Below, one piece after another: positions 8,109 through 18,904 of a DNA stretch of 64,000 nt (position 1 is its first letter; each line of letters opens with the position of its first letter). Where the stretch lies: assembly GCA_032622095.1 (NCBI GenBank), contig CP136068.1, forward strand, positions 135,353,989 to 135,417,988, read 5' to 3'. The position numbers and the translations under genes are program-made. The notes below the pieces were generated by a model. The model was not told the DNA's origin, did no database searches, and worked only from the letters and a program-made list of their open reading frames with translations. Origin of the DNA: Siphonodentalium dalli. Taxonomy: Eukaryota; Mollusca; Scaphopoda; Gadilida; Siphonodentaliidae.

Positions 8109-11100
8109 CTAGGGTGTATTTCTCTGCAGGAATGCGCTGTACCACAGCCATAATTTTGCAGTAATTGTTACCATAAAGTTGAGAAAGGCGTCAATATCAT
8201 CAAGTGTTGTATATATATCGCTAGTACCATGAGCCAAATGAAGCAAGATCATTTCGTCCATTGAAAGACCGTCAATAATAACATAGCAGTCTACGCCATA
8301 ACGATCAATGATATCAAAACACATATTATTTCGTATTGTTGTCAGGGAACTGCATTCAATGAGAACGTGCTGTACTTTATCAAGATATGTTTTAAGACAG
8401 TTAGGGCACTGGATTGGCGACTCGTTTAAGTACGTGGTTGCGTCGATCACAAGAGCTGTAGTTAGATAAGAATGTTTATTGTATGAAAATTTTCTACAGA
8501 GTCGCCAAAGATCAGACATGCTTAGGTTTGCATGTACATTCCGAAACCGATTGAATGATGTGTCCATGTCTGTTCTAATTTTCCAATCTGACTCGGTTAC
8601 GTTTCGAATATTGTTTCTCGTTAGTGCCTTCCATGACTCTTTCGATGGGAATAATCCAGACCTGATGTACTCAGATACTGCATTCATCAGGTTGTATTTC
8701 TCGAGTAATGAGAACACTTCGCTGATAAAAGTGGTTGTCGGGTTCAATGAGTGAATGTAATCAAAGAGCCTAGTCTCAAAGATTGTTTTACATGCTTTTC
8801 CAGGCTTTAGTCGACAAAGGGATCCAAAGAGTGAAATCTTTCTGGCATCAATACTAACTTGTAGTGGGTATATTCCTAGCAGGCCAGTAACGACATCGGT
8901 CCTGCATCGGACAGGTAGGCCTTGAATACGCTTCAAGCAAAATCTGTGAACTCTTTCAAGCTTGATTAAGTTTGAATTTGATAAGCCACAGAGAAATTCT
9001 GAACCGTACAGTCCACGAGAAAGTACCACTGATTTATATATCACCGTTGAACTCTGAGGTGTTATGCCTCCTGCGTACAAACCAGCAGTGCTTAACATAA
9101 GATATGTTGACCGAAGTTTTGAGCTAACACTTTCTGTAAGAGTATTTGGAAAGTCACTTTTATGCAATGGTATGCCCAGGTGCGTTATTGAATCAGTTTT
9201 GTTAACTGCTATGCCATTTAGCATCCATGAGCGATTGATGGAGGCATGTTTAGATTTCTCATTGAATACAATTACCTGACATTTCTGCTGGTTATACAAA
9301 TATCGCCATTGCTTACTGTAATGACCACAAATATCACATAATTTATGTATACCATATGATGAAAGGGAGAGGAGGGTCATGTCGTCTGCCTGAGTTGGAG
9401 ACGAGCAGTTGATACCTCGCAGCCTGAAACCAAAGTTCGATTGTTCGAGCTCACTGAGCAAACTGTCTATGTAGATGGCGTAGAAAATCGGAGCGAGGGT
9501 ACTTCCCTGTCTTGTTCCTTGATTGATAGGTATTATACGGGATGTAAGATTTTCGTGGCGTACAGTACAGTTCACACCAGTTAAGAATTCGTTGAATAAA
9601 CGTAGAACACCACAATTTGCTCCGCGTTGAAAAAGCTTGTAGAGAAGGCCATTGATCCAGACCGTATCAAATGCTTTACGTACATCAAGAAAACATGCGA
9701 AGAGACGTGAATCATTTTCCTCTACATACGAAATGCTTTCCTGAATTATGTATGATGACATAAGAGAGCTTACGTTTTTTTGGAAACCGTGTTGTAGAGG
9801 GTGCGTTTTTATCAGGTTAGGGGCGTTTCTCTCCATGCGGTTCAGAATGATTCTTTCGAGTATTTTGTATATGACTGGAAGTAGGGTGATGGCTCGGTAG
9901 CTGTCGAACTTTGATTTCGATTTGCCCCCTCCCTTGTACAATGACACAATAACACCAAGTTTAGCTTTGTTGGGAATATATGAAAAACGAAGCATATATG
10001 AGAACAGCTTTGCTAAGTGCATCTTTAAACGATGTCCACCATATATGATGTGTTCATAACATAGTAAATCAGTGCCTGCAGCTTTGCCTGTTTTCAATGT
10101 TTTTATGACTGCTGTCAGTTCTTCTATGGACACAGAGTATGTTATTATGTCGTCATATGACCCACGTTCGGGATCATTTAAGAGATTAGACACGATTTCG
10201 TTAATATCGTTAAAGAAAGAATTGTCGAATTCGTCGGACTCAAGTGGGGAGTATAAAGTTTCATAATAATTTGCCCATGCATCAGTTATTTCACTGCGAG
10301 TTCTTATCGTGATGCCATCAACCTCAAAAATGCTGCTATTTGTTTCTTTTCGCTTAGATTTAACCGTGTTGAATTTTCTAAAAAATAGTCCCTGATCAAT
10401 TTCGGCAGCTTGGTCTAATTCATTATTCTGGTCAGCCATGAATTTCGAATTGCATTTGCGTAATTCTTTTCGAAATAATCGCTTTGTTTCTTTATACCGC
10501 GAGTAACTTTGGTGTGAGTGCCCTCTAGGCCTTCCCTCTAATAACCATGTACCACGACAAGAGCGCATTTCTCTGTGCAGTTGCTTTAGTGTAGTATTCC
10601 AGTATGGTTTCAGAAAAGGCTTGAATGATTTTTTTGGGATTGCAAGCTCAGCTGCATTTTGAATTGCTACCACGGTTTTATCGTAAACAATGTCAAGCAT
10701 TTCAATATCAGACACATTGCAAACAGGTAAAGCTGCTTCTATTTTAGATTGGTAGCACAACAACATGTTATTATTAGCCCGAACGGTTCGCCAGTCCCAT
10801 GCCGGGCACCGCGTTTCAATGTTTGTATTTAGTCGATCACAGGCAATCTCCATAAGGATTGGCCTATGGTTAGAAGTGTTTTCCTCGTTGTCATCAAGCA
10901 CCACTACTCGACGGACCCTATGAAATTCATCATTGTGTATCAATATATGATCGATGATAGTCCCACATGATCCGTCCGCGGGGACGAACGTTGTGAGACG
11001 ATCTTCACACAGAATTGAATTATTGGCGGACATATATCTACGAGCATTCAGCATATCCCGAAACCACCTGTTACGCGAGTCTGTTTTTTCAAGATTTCCG

Positions 11101-11582
11101 TTGAAGTCTCCAATAAAAATTACTTTACCTAGTGATGAATAGGCTATTATTAGATCAGATACTTTTTCAAGATATTCTTTATAAAACTCGACAGAATAGT
11201 TTGTCGATGGAAGATAGACTTGGAAGATATAAAGATAGTTGTATTCTGATAGGTGGATTTGAATTCCAATAATTCGATCGTCATAGCACTCTATGGCAGA
11301 TATCACGCTGTCTAATCGTTTGTGCCAGAAGATAGAAACACCACCTTTGTATCTGCCGCGTTGTAAAGGTAGTCTATGCGAGGAATCGCAAACAGCTAAG
11401 TACGAATAGTGTTTGCTAATAGCCTCAAGAAACGAAACATTGTGTTCCGGCAGCCAGTGTTCACTAATTCCGAAGATGTCTATAGTCTCGTCGGATAATA
11501 ACCGACTGAGGTAGCTACTGCTACCCATTATGCCTGTGGCATTCCAAGTGCCTAATTTTAAAGAACATGTTGTAGAAGACAT
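8109..11582 (-). CDS. LINE ORF2: endonuclease / reverse transcriptase (1157 aa)
   Basis: Nicks target DNA and copies the element RNA into the genome. Residues 8-245 form an APE-type endonuclease: WNATG (13-17), SEHWL (40-44), GDFNG (158-162), IDH (210-212), and SNHRP (237-241), where most relatives have SDH. Residues ~490-760 are the reverse transcriptase: SLYKGGGK (547-554), FLDVRKAFDTVW (631-642), NQGTRQGSTLAP (687-698) and the catalytic QADD (731-734) in place of Y/FADD. Near residue 1050, CPNC...HVLIEC is a zinc-knuckle-like motif found at the C-terminus of several LINE groups. No stop or frameshift; length is full for the family. Confidence 0.93.
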   Translation of the reverse strand: MSSTTCSLKLGTWNATGIMGSSSYLSRLLSDETIDIFGISEHWLPEHNVSFLEAISKHYSYLAVCDSSHRLPLQRGRYKGGVSIFWHKRLDSVISAIECYDDRIIGIQIHLSEYNYLYIFQVYLPSTNYSVEFYKEYLEKVSDLIIAYSSLGKVIFIGDFNGNLEKTDSRNRWFRDMLNARRYMSANNSILCEDRLTTFVPADGSCGTIIDHILIHNDEFHRVRRVVVLDDNEENTSNHRPILMEIACDRLNTNIETRCPAWDWRTVRANNNMLLCYQSKIEAALPVCNVSDIEMLDIVYDKTVVAIQNAAELAIPKKSFKPFLKPYWNTTLKQLHREMRSCRGTWLLEGRPRGHSHQSYSRYKETKRLFRKELRKCNSKFMADQNNELDQAAEIDQGLFFRKFNTVKSKRKETNSSIFEVDGITIRTRSEITDAWANYYETLYSPLESDEFDNSFFNDINEIVSNLLNDPERGSYDDIITYSVSIEELTAVIKTLKTGKAAGTDLLCYEHIIYGGHRLKMHLAKLFSYMLRFSYIPNKAKLGVIVSLYKGGGKSKSKFDSYRAITLLPVIYKILERIILNRMERNAPNLIKTHPLQHGFQKNVSSLMSSYIIQESISYVEENDSRLFACFLDVRKAFDTVWINGLLYKLFQRGANCGVLRLFNEFLTGVNCTVRHENLTSRIIPINQGTRQGSTLAPIFYAIYIDSLLSELEQSNFGFRLRGINCSSPTQADDMTLLSLSSYGIHKLCDICGHYSKQWRYLYNQQKCQVIVFNEKSKHASINRSWMLNGIAVNKTDSITHLGIPLHKSDFPNTLTESVSSKLRSTYLMLSTAGLYAGGITPQSSTVIYKSVVLSRGLYGSEFLCGLSNSNLIKLERVHRFCLKRIQGLPVRCRTDVVTGLLGIYPLQVSIDARKISLFGSLCRLKPGKACKTIFETRLFDYIHSLNPTTTFISEVFSLLEKYNLMNAVSEYIRSGLFPSKESWKALTRNNIRNVTESDWKIRTDMDTSFNRFRNVHANLSMSDLWRLCRKFSYNKHSYLTTALVIDATTYLNESPIQCPNCLKTYLDKVQHVLIECSSLTTIRNNMCFDIIDRYGVDCYVIIDGLSMDEMILLHLAHGTSDIYTTLDDIDAFLNFMVTITAKLWLWYSAFLQRNTP

Positions 11583-11723
11583 TATTAACAGTTGTTGTTT
11601 ATAATGACAGTGAGTTATATATATATAATATAGCTCTCAATAAAGTAATAGATCTTATCTGTACTGATTCTATGTGCTAAAATGAAAGTATATTAATACA
11701 CTAGAGTTATTCTTCTTGTTCGG

Positions 11724-13361
11724 CTAATCACCGCCGCTCATATTGATACTATTTACACCAAGACTGTTTGTATGGTGGTATGTAGATTGCCTGGGATCGT
11801 CATACGAATGTCCATGCGAGTATGATCTTCTGTAGGAGTCATTATTCTCGAAATTTGGTTTTGACATCCAATAACGACAGAATGCATTACCATGCCAGAA
11901 GTAGTTGTCAAAGACCATATAAACATCATCTCGGTGCACGTTGATTCTCGCTGACACGAATTTCGAATTGTTGCGGCTTCTCAGTATCCTCACAATGGAG
12001 AAGCGTACACCAAAGCGATTCAAGTGGTCCTCCATGTTTTCAGTTGTTGTGTTAGCCGGTAGATTACCGACAAACACGCGTTTTGTTTTAATGGGACCAC
12101 TGTTTCTGTGACGTCTCTCTCCGTTGCTATTGTTTTGAACAGAAGATCGTGCACTCTGATTTGGTGTCCTACTCGTATTACTATGGTCGATATTGGTAGG
12201 CGTACTGTTTATGTTGTTGTTGTTGTTGTTGCTGCTGCTGTTGTGATTTATATCGGCCGAGATTTTGTCGACTGAGTTTCCATTGGCAGCATTCCCTTGG
12301 TTAATTCCTTTCATGAAGCATTTAGTCAGTGCAGTTCTTCCCGCAAAGCTGAAATGGATTCCTCTGCGATCCTTCGTTCTGCTTTTGTAAAGCTCATCCC
12401 TAATTCCATTCGCGGAAGAAAACACTTCAGCTGTGTCCACAAATTCAAAATTTTCATTTCGATCGCACAGACCAGATAGAACGTCGTTCACAGCATACAC
12501 TGCAGAATTATGGTCATCGGTTTCAGGATCATGACCATAACTCTTTCTTTGTGGCACACTGTATAGAAGAATCTTGGCGTTTGGCAGTAATGAGGTAATT
12601 TTGGAAATAGAGTCTGTAATATTCAAGACAACTGGGGTTACATTGTACTTGTGTCTTGTGATATCGTTAGTCCCGAGGTGAATGAGGACAGATGTCACAT
12701 TACCCAGCGCTTTCCCTACCACATGATCTTGCTCTACTGACAACAAAAGATCAGATATTTCACCATAGCTGGCTCCACTCACAGAAAAGTTTTTGACAGT
12801 AGGTTTTTCGAAGTCAATCCCAGCGCAATTACTTGCGCCCAAAATCACAGTTTCAACACTACACGCTCCTGATGGAACAATGTCACCAGATCGGTTAGAT
12901 TTGGAAACATCTATTGAATTGGCATCTTCTTTAGTGTCGATACATGAGGCAGAAAGTGAAGTAGGTGAATAGATCATAGATGGGTCCGAAGATATCGACA
13001 TATTCTGGAAGTAAGCTGGTGATTTGATTGCCCTTATAACATTATAGGAAAACTTGTTCAACTCGCCGAAAATATGAGAAGAGAATGTATTCAGGTCGCT
13101 TGTCCAAGCTTCGCGACATTGTTGTTCACACTTATGGTCACTTTTGTTTGATTGCTCCTGTTGTTCATTGGAATTTTTCACAGCTTTCTCTACTGTTTTC
13201 ATCCGACCCTTCATTGAATTGTATATGCCTTCTTGTGAGGCTATTTTCGTCACCGTGTCAGTCATGCATTCGAACATATTATCCATTACTTGGGCGCATT
13301 TGCTTAATGTCACTTTTAAGTCTGACCACTCCCGTACACTTGTCACTCTCGATTCGCTCAC
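11724..13361 (-). CDS. LINE ORF1, main part: SGNH esterase and RRM-like domain (545 aa)
   Basis: Residues ~1-110 are coiled-coil-like. Residues ~170-350 are an SGNH/GDSL hydrolase: GASN with the likely nucleophile Ser177, HLGTND (228-233), and DRRGIHFS with Asp331 and His336. An Asn/Ser-rich linker encoded by a (TTG)n run follows (~376-384), then an RRM-like stretch, KRVFVGNLP (427-435) to about 500. ORF1 proteins bind element RNA; the esterase role is unknown. It opens with GTG in this frame and has no upstream ATG, so it is probably the continuation of the frame at 13279-13812. Confidence 0.85.
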   Translation of the reverse strand: MSESRVTSVREWSDLKVTLSKCAQVMDNMFECMTDTVTKIASQEGIYNSMKGRMKTVEKAVKNSNEQQEQSNKSDHKCEQQCREAWTSDLNTFSSHIFGELNKFSYNVIRAIKSPAYFQNMSISSDPSMIYSPTSLSASCIDTKEDANSIDVSKSNRSGDIVPSGACSVETVILGASNCAGIDFEKPTVKNFSVSGASYGEISDLLLSVEQDHVVGKALGNVTSVLIHLGTNDITRHKYNVTPVVLNITDSISKITSLLPNAKILLYSVPQRKSYGHDPETDDHNSAVYAVNDVLSGLCDRNENFEFVDTAEVFSSANGIRDELYKSRTKDRRGIHFSFAGRTALTKCFMKGINQGNAANGNSVDKISADINHNSSSNNNNNNINSTPTNIDHSNTSRTPNQSARSSVQNNSNGERRHRNSGPIKTKRVFVGNLPANTTTENMEDHLNRFGVRFSIVRILRSRNNSKFVSARINVHRDDVYMVFDNYFWHGNAFCRYWMSKPNFENNDSYRRSYSHGHSYDDPRQSTYHHTNSLGVNSINMSGGD

Positions 13362-13812
13362 ATGTTAATTTTGTCACAGTCGCATCATCTTCAAGTTCTT
13401 GCATCCTTCCCATCACGTCTGTCATCGCAATTTCTAACGATTCGAGTCGACCATTCATTTTTGGAATCGTTTCAGTCAAGTCGTGTTCTATGTGTTCGCA
13501 TGTTTGCTTCAATAAAGAAACCACACTTGAGATATCCGATATCGTTGGCTGTAGACTATTCTGAGTGGTTTCAATTATGACATCAGTGCCGTTATGGATA
13601 TCGCAGACGTAGGTCGCGTTTTGTGAACCGGATGTCGTCGGAATCGAATTGTTGGTAGGTTTCCCATTGGGTTTCCTCACAGTTTTTGGCAGCTTGGGAG
13701 CACTCAACATTTCCTCTATGTGGATTGTGCTCTCATCTAATAAACACTGGAATATGTTATAGACGTCGTTTCCAAGCTTTGTTACAGAAGTTCCCTTTGC
13801 AGAATTCGTCAT
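13279..13812 (-). CDS. LINE ORF1, N-terminal part in another frame (177 aa)
   Basis: Starts at ATG (13812) and runs through a Ser/Thr-rich stretch into a coiled coil (SVVSLLKQTCEHIEHDL ...). It overlaps the 545-residue frame by 83 nt, where both frames stay open. The simplest reading is one ORF1 broken by a single-base indel in the overlap; programmed frameshifting is possible but no slippery site stands out. Joined length would be about 690 residues. Confidence 0.75.
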   Translation of the reverse strand: MTNSAKGTSVTKLGNDVYNIFQCLLDESTIHIEEMLSAPKLPKTVRKPNGKPTNNSIPTTSGSQNATYVCDIHNGTDVIIETTQNSLQPTISDISSVVSLLKQTCEHIEHDLTETIPKMNGRLESLEIAMTDVMGRMQELEDDATVTKLTCERIESDKCTGVVRLKSDIKQMRPSNG

Positions 13813-13814
13813 AT

Positions 13815-14244
13815 CAAATCCAGTCGGAAGTCGGGATTTTTTTTACCCTTTGCCAATGCATTCTCTTATAAATGCGAGTCGACCATATGTCGCCTCGCAT
13901 ATATAAGAGAATGCATTGGCCTAACAATTTTTATCATGTTTTTTAAATAAATGTTTCTTACAATTTTTAGGACATAAAATAAAAAAACATCCATTACCCT
14001 GCCGGGAGCCCAACACATATATAGAAGCATATAGAAGAGGGTCGTCTGCTCATGTTTGTCTGCGGCTCTGTATGGGTGAAATTATAAAATTGTTAAAGAA
14101 TACAAGAACAAATTATTAAAATTGTAAAAAATTGTTAGGCCAATGCATTCTCTTATATATGCGAGGCGACCTATGGTCGACTCGCATATATAAGAGAATG
14201 CATTGGCACAGGGTAAAACAAATCCCGACTTACGACTGGATTTG
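13815..14244. repeat. 25-bp inverted repeat around family C copy 2
   Basis: 13815-13839 and 14220-14244 are reverse complements with one mismatch (AATCCCGACTT.CGACTGG); similarity runs a few bases further, to the LINE ATG (ATATGACG against ATATGGCG). The region between is a palindromic MITE. Confidence 0.82.
13846..14213. mobile_element. Family C MITE, copy 2 (double palindrome beside LINE 5' end)
   Basis: Contains the family palindrome twice, at about 13853-13921 and 14140-14207, in opposite orientation, so the whole copy is a palindrome of palindromes. It is itself bracketed by a 25-bp inverted repeat (13815-13839 / 14220-14244) that touches the first ATG of the LINE ORF1. Confidence 0.8.
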
Positions 14245-14249
14245 ATATG

Positions 14250-15900
14250 GCGGGTCACATATAGTTATCCCCCCCCCTTCATCCCACCACTTATATAGTG
14301 ATGACTGTTTATGGTTTTCGGATTTCAACTTTACATTCTGCAGAGCAATTTTATATTTATTGCATCAGGTGGAAACTTCCAAGTCACGGGATGGGTGCAA
14401 ATGAAGTTTTCAAGAGTTGCATTGGAATATTGGTCTGAACTCGGATTATTTTAGCCTTTTTGATGTCACGTTTGCAGATTTAAGTGGTTCCAAGATTTAA
14501 CATGGCCCTCTTGCATAGTATATGTAATATAATTATGCTTTAAAATAACACGTGATACTAACTTTAAGAAGATTCTGTTCACAGTTCCAGATATATCCTC
14601 ATACGATGCATATACACACAGAGAAAACTAGCATTCAGATAATGGATGGAATCGTATGTGACCGTTCTCTTCACATGCACAGACCAAAATGAAACCACTG
14701 AAGTAATATATATATTATGCCAAGTTGGCAGTATACCGGTGGCCGATATCCTGCACAATGGGCGGTCAGTCTATGACCTATACAAAGACTATTCAGACAG
14801 TCTCATAAACCCACAGGTCAAGGAGAATAGTAGATGAGAGCACCTCTTGTTGTAAATTACCTCCCGATTTACCGTAAGCCAATTAAAGGAACACAAAAAC
14901 AACATCTCGAAAAATAGCGGGTATCATATTTGTTGAGTTTATGGCGCAATTAAAGGATACAATATACCTAAAACGAATGAAACGTAAAATTGAACTGCTC
15001 CACTTCAAATTCAGGTAAAGGTCGCGATGTTGCACGAGAAGACTTTCCTCAAAATAAAACAATTTGAGAAGGGGCCAACGTTTATAGCATCTGGAACAGT
15101 ATGCTTGTTAAATTTGACACGGGTGTCAACATATAAGTCGGTTAAAGATGCGATAGTTAAGAATCGGTGTTTGATTACGTGTTGAGTGTCCCAGATGAAA
15201 GGGCGATAATTGGGTGCCTTAATTTAGTTTTTCGCCAATTTTCGGCTTTATGTGTTAAGTAGCTGTCTGAGATGGCGTTGCTTACTTTTTTGTACTGTCT
15301 GATAACCATCGTCTGATTGGGATAAAATGAGACCTCTCATATTACATGTAAACAACCCCTTTAAAGTCCAATCTTCTGTCTCATTTCACCTCCACCATAT
15401 AATTGCATAACCCCTGCCTGGGTCCTGGGATATTTGAAGATTTAATTTGCTGGGATCCTCTCCATCGTTCTTTAGACAAAATAAATGGAAACTGCGAAAA
15501 TGATGTGTCCAATTGCGTACAGCAATGTTCCCAAGAGAAGCATTATTTCATAAAGATCGATCTTTTACATTAATTTTGCGCATATCAAACAACATGGCCA
15601 TAGTACATGTAGCTTATCTATAGCTATGATCAGTCCATGAACAATGTCACTATTATATAGTGTATGTTTCACACCATACACGATACGATACTAATATATG
15701 TTTAACGAGAAAATTAAAAGATATATATATATATACGCTCACAAATTACGTACCAATTCTAAAACACCGTAATGTGTGTTGAAATCCGTGGAATTAGACG
15801 GTGAAGGGAGAAATCAAGCAACTTGATGTTAGTATGAATTATTAACATAAAGGTGTACTGCACATTGCTGAAGAGACATATCTTGGAAAAATTCTTAGTG
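14250..15900. other. Mostly featureless; one weak coding candidate at 14646-14837
   Basis: Plus-strand 14646-14837 encodes 63 residues with protein-like composition (EVIYILCQVGSIPVADILHN, then SVYDLYKDYSDS) and stops at 14837. No splice signals were confirmed and no family recognised. The rest shows only an (AT)n run near 15720-15733. Confidence 0.3.
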
Positions 15901-15904
15901 TTAA

Positions 15905-16496
15905 AGGGGTACTGTACCCAAGATGTTGTTGTTGGTTTCTATAATCCCTGAGTCGGAGAATAAGGTAACAACTTTTCCATTCTTTGAAAGTCTGTTGAGT
16001 ACGAAGTATAGTGTTACGGATGGCAAATTTACCGGAATGCAAAAATACAAATTGTCGTTGTCGAGTAATTTTTGTACAGTTTTCAACCAAATGAATCAAA
16101 TAAAAATTATGTTATATGCATAGTAGTCCCATATACTCATTTAAGTTATTGTATCGTCACTAGTCAATGAGTGGCTTGAGTTTTCTCCCCGTATAAGCAT
16201 AATGTTTCAAACGATCGTGTGTGCAATGGTTTACTAATCCAGTATCCCTCCATTATAATTTGATTACGTTTTGTACACGGAAATTCGTATTTCAATTTAC
16301 GCCATTTTATGGCTCCAGCCATAATTCAATTTATATTAAATTATTAACTTTTAAATTATTAAATTTTAAGATAGCCTATTAACCTGAGCGTTTACAGAAT
16401 ACATCTTCGACTCAAATTACTTATGTTTCTATATAGTATCGATAATAGATCGTTGTTATCACCGGAAATTTATTGTAAATGGCGTACAGTACCCTT
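15905..16496. mobile_element. TTAA-flanked MITE with GTACTGTAC ends
   Basis: TTAA (15901-15904)|AGGGGTACTGTACCC on the left and GGCGTACAGTACCCT|TTTAA on the right (TTAA 16497-16500). About 590 bp, AT-rich, no transposase. A matching end is seen at 41466-41480. Confidence 0.75.
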
Positions 16497-16912
16497 TTAA
16501 TGTCCCAAGAGCAATTTAGATATATGCCATAATTACACGAAGGCATATTCTCCAGCTATATATAGTATGAAATATGAATATACATGTCTTGGTCAATTCT
16601 TATAGTTTTAATGTACCAAGATAAATATATAGAAATATGCCATAATACCATATATGACAGGTATATTCTACATATTTAGTAAGTAATATCAGTCCCGCGT
16701 GGCAGAACGATATTATAACGTCATGTCTTTTTTATACTCCCCCAATTCTCCAAACCGCATGCTTTCATGTACATGTATATATCCGCCAGTTTAACAATGG
16801 GTGCATTGACATTGTTGAACTGCATTTGTCAAATTCCTTGAAGGACTAAACAATTCGATTATGGTCTCCAGACTCCTGGGCCAGACAGTAAGCTGGTCCA
16901 AGCATTGGAATA

Positions 16913-17262
16913 GTGTGTCTTCTGCCATTTGCAGAATGAGGTTCCCAGAGGGTGAATTTTGAGACGCTACGCAATTAATCTCGTTTTAGTTACTTTTTCC
17001 CTTCTGTTCAGTTTCTGTAAATTCTGTATTCCTTAATTTGCAGAAGATAAACTGCTTAATCGAACTGACTAATGGGTGAACATCACCAACTTCAACTGCA
17101 TGCATGGGAACTTCAATCTGATCCAAGGTCTCCCATATAGTACTTAAGGCCTAAGCAGAATTAGGTTCACAGAAGGTGAATTTGGTTACGCTAGCAACCA
17201 TGCGGTATAGCGTCACTATATTCACCCCTCTGGGGACCTCATTCTGCAAATGACAGTCACAT
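16913..17262. mobile_element. Family B MITE, copy 2
   Basis: TA|GTGTGTCTTCTGCCATTTGC on the left; GCAAATGACAGTCACAT|TA on the right. Part of the left inner block is deleted compared with copies 3 and 7. Confidence 0.75.
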
Positions 17263-17449
17263 TATTTCTAGGCTTGGGTTGATTACAGCGTCTTGCGAGA
17301 TCTTGAGATTGGTGGTGATCTATTGAAGAGCCCCTTGGAATAATTGGAATTTTATTGGATCCTAGCCAGTTTCCTGGATGGTATTTACTATAAGTGGTAA
17401 TCGAATAAGGGTTGATGTCGTCTTGTCCCTTTGGCTGCTTATTAATCCC

Positions 17450-18240
17450 CACAAGCTGGGTAGTGCACTAGGTGACAGGGTGTCTCGACGGGGAACATGG
17501 GCTTCCGAGCCAAAAACGCGGGTGCCTCGGCGGGGAGTCATGGGCCGCTTCTGAGCAAATGACACTAACCCCTGCTGTGTGACATGAGAAACATGCTGTC
17601 CGACCAGGTCCGACAGACTTGGGGTAACTGTAAAATTAATCTAAATTGGCAAGATGCATGGTAAATATTCCAAATAATATTTGTTTCTTTCTCGCGTATA
17701 TGCTGTATAGCCCAGTTGGTTAATGGGCCGACCTCGCTCTGAGCTACACATTCGATACGGTCGAAGGTTCGAATCAGACATCGTATCAGTCGGACTCTGC
17801 ATGTGACGCTATCTGTATTCCCAGTACATTGAACATCACGAATCAACCTTCGATACCATTATCAACGCTTTGAAAATGATTTCAGGAGCAAACGACTCTC
17901 AGACATGTGCATCCTGGATATATTTCTTACCTTCGCTCCTCTCGTGATATCATGATTGTCCTGGGATGACACTGTGCTAGACACACCGTCCGATCTGGAG
18001 CCGACGCTAATGGCTGTCCCGACAGTCCCGTGTGCAACAATGTGTGCACGTTAAAGTCACGGGTAAATCATCCGTAAATGGCAAAATTACCTGATCATAT
18101 TCGAGTCACCCGACTCACTGGACCGCATCGGGGGGAAATGCACTTTTATGAGCCGTTACTGTGCGTTCCCGGGCATTAATTAGGACGATAAACTCACCAA
18201 CACTCACTCACTATACAGGCGATAGCGGGTGAGGTGTCCC
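17450..18240. repeat. Dispersed repeat interrupted by a SINE
   Basis: 17460-17640 and 18222-18245 match 19095-19215 and 19347-19375 (blocks CGGGGAGTCA, ACGAAACCCCTG, TGTCCCC.TGCATGCATC). The two copies share both flanks; the first holds the tRNA-derived SINE between them. Confidence 0.6.
17695..18212 (+). mobile_element. tRNA-derived SINE
   Basis: The head carries RNA polymerase III boxes: A box TAGCCCAGTTGG (17708-17719) and B box GGTTCGAATC (17766-17775), 46 bp apart, in a tRNA-like layout (TTGGTTAATGGGCCGACCTC). An unrelated body of about 420 bp follows, ending in a simple tail AACACTCACTCAC. No CCA or clean cloverleaf, so it is not a working tRNA. Confidence 0.72.
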
Positions 18241-18287
18241 CATGCATGCATCAATCGTAGACAAATTTTGAATTACCAATTGGAACC

Positions 18288-18312
18288 CCCCCCCCCCCCC
18301 CCCCCCCCCCCC
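18288..18312. repeat. Poly-C run
   Basis: 25 consecutive C. Similar but shorter C or G runs lie at 30019-30036, 31450-31464, 34614-34630 and within families A and E. Confidence 0.9.
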
Positions 18313-18410
18313 ACTGGAAGACTCTATATATATAAGAGATTTTGAATATGAATAATGACCATTTTACTTTCATATTTGGACTGAAAGTAAGAAAAGATTC
18401 AAAGCTTTAA

Positions 18411-18855
18411 AGGTACCCAATCCCATATCATCAGATTCCAACAAGAACAACATTTTTTGAAATGCCGCTGCAGTAAATGTTATCAGAATCGAGAAATTGT
18501 CCAAAACTAATGCTAACCACGGCCAACTATAGTATAAAATTGCCCAAAACCTGTTATTAATCAACATTTTGTTCAACGAAATTTTTTCCGTGTTGTCTGA
18601 TATCTGACACACAAAAAACACTTGATTTTAGAGTTATCCATCTTCATCCCCAATTTGGTCACAGAAAGTCTTCTCGTCGACTGTTTACTGGGCCTCTTAA
18701 AATTATCGGTGGTGAAAAATAATAGATTTCAAACATCGATATCTGATCACTCTGAGCTTTGATGGGTGCATGGGTTCCTCGACTCGAATTAAATATGTTT
18801 TACCCCGAAGCCAAGGAAATAGTAATTTGCGAGCGTTAATTCGAATCATGCATCT
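18411..18855. mobile_element. Family A MITE, copy 3
   Basis: TTAA on both sides (18407-18410, 18856-18859). The left end AGGTACCCAATCCCATATCA is of the 'AGGTACTCAATCC' type; the right end (TTCGAATCATGCATCT) is of the 'GATGCATAATCCGAATTAACG' type, so the two ends come from different subfamilies. Confidence 0.8.
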
Positions 18856-18904
18856 TTAAGCTAAAACGACATACTTTGCATAAAATATATGGTTGTAAAA
18901 TTAA

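Larger units (their letters stand above)
7353..13845 (-). mobile_element. Near-complete non-LTR retrotransposon (LINE, esterase-ORF1 type)
   Basis: Read on the minus strand: short 5' region, ORF1 (two overlapping frames, 13812-11724), a 141-bp gap, ORF2 (11582-8109), and a 3'UTR ending in AATAAAG and an (ATA)n tail at 7355-7381. ORF1 with an SGNH esterase plus ORF2 with an endonuclease and reverse transcriptase but no RNase H fits the CR1/L2-like group. No target duplication is visible because the 5' end adjoins a palindromic MITE. A complete ORF2 suggests recent insertion. Confidence 0.88.

Noticed and set aside
12297-13564. Several plus-strand frames (12297-12479, 13085-13564, 13144-13368)
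   Set aside because: They are antisense to the LINE ORF1 and have no content of their own.
17700-17785. A tRNA gene
   Set aside because: A and B boxes are present, but no cloverleaf or proper acceptor stem; a long SINE body follows.
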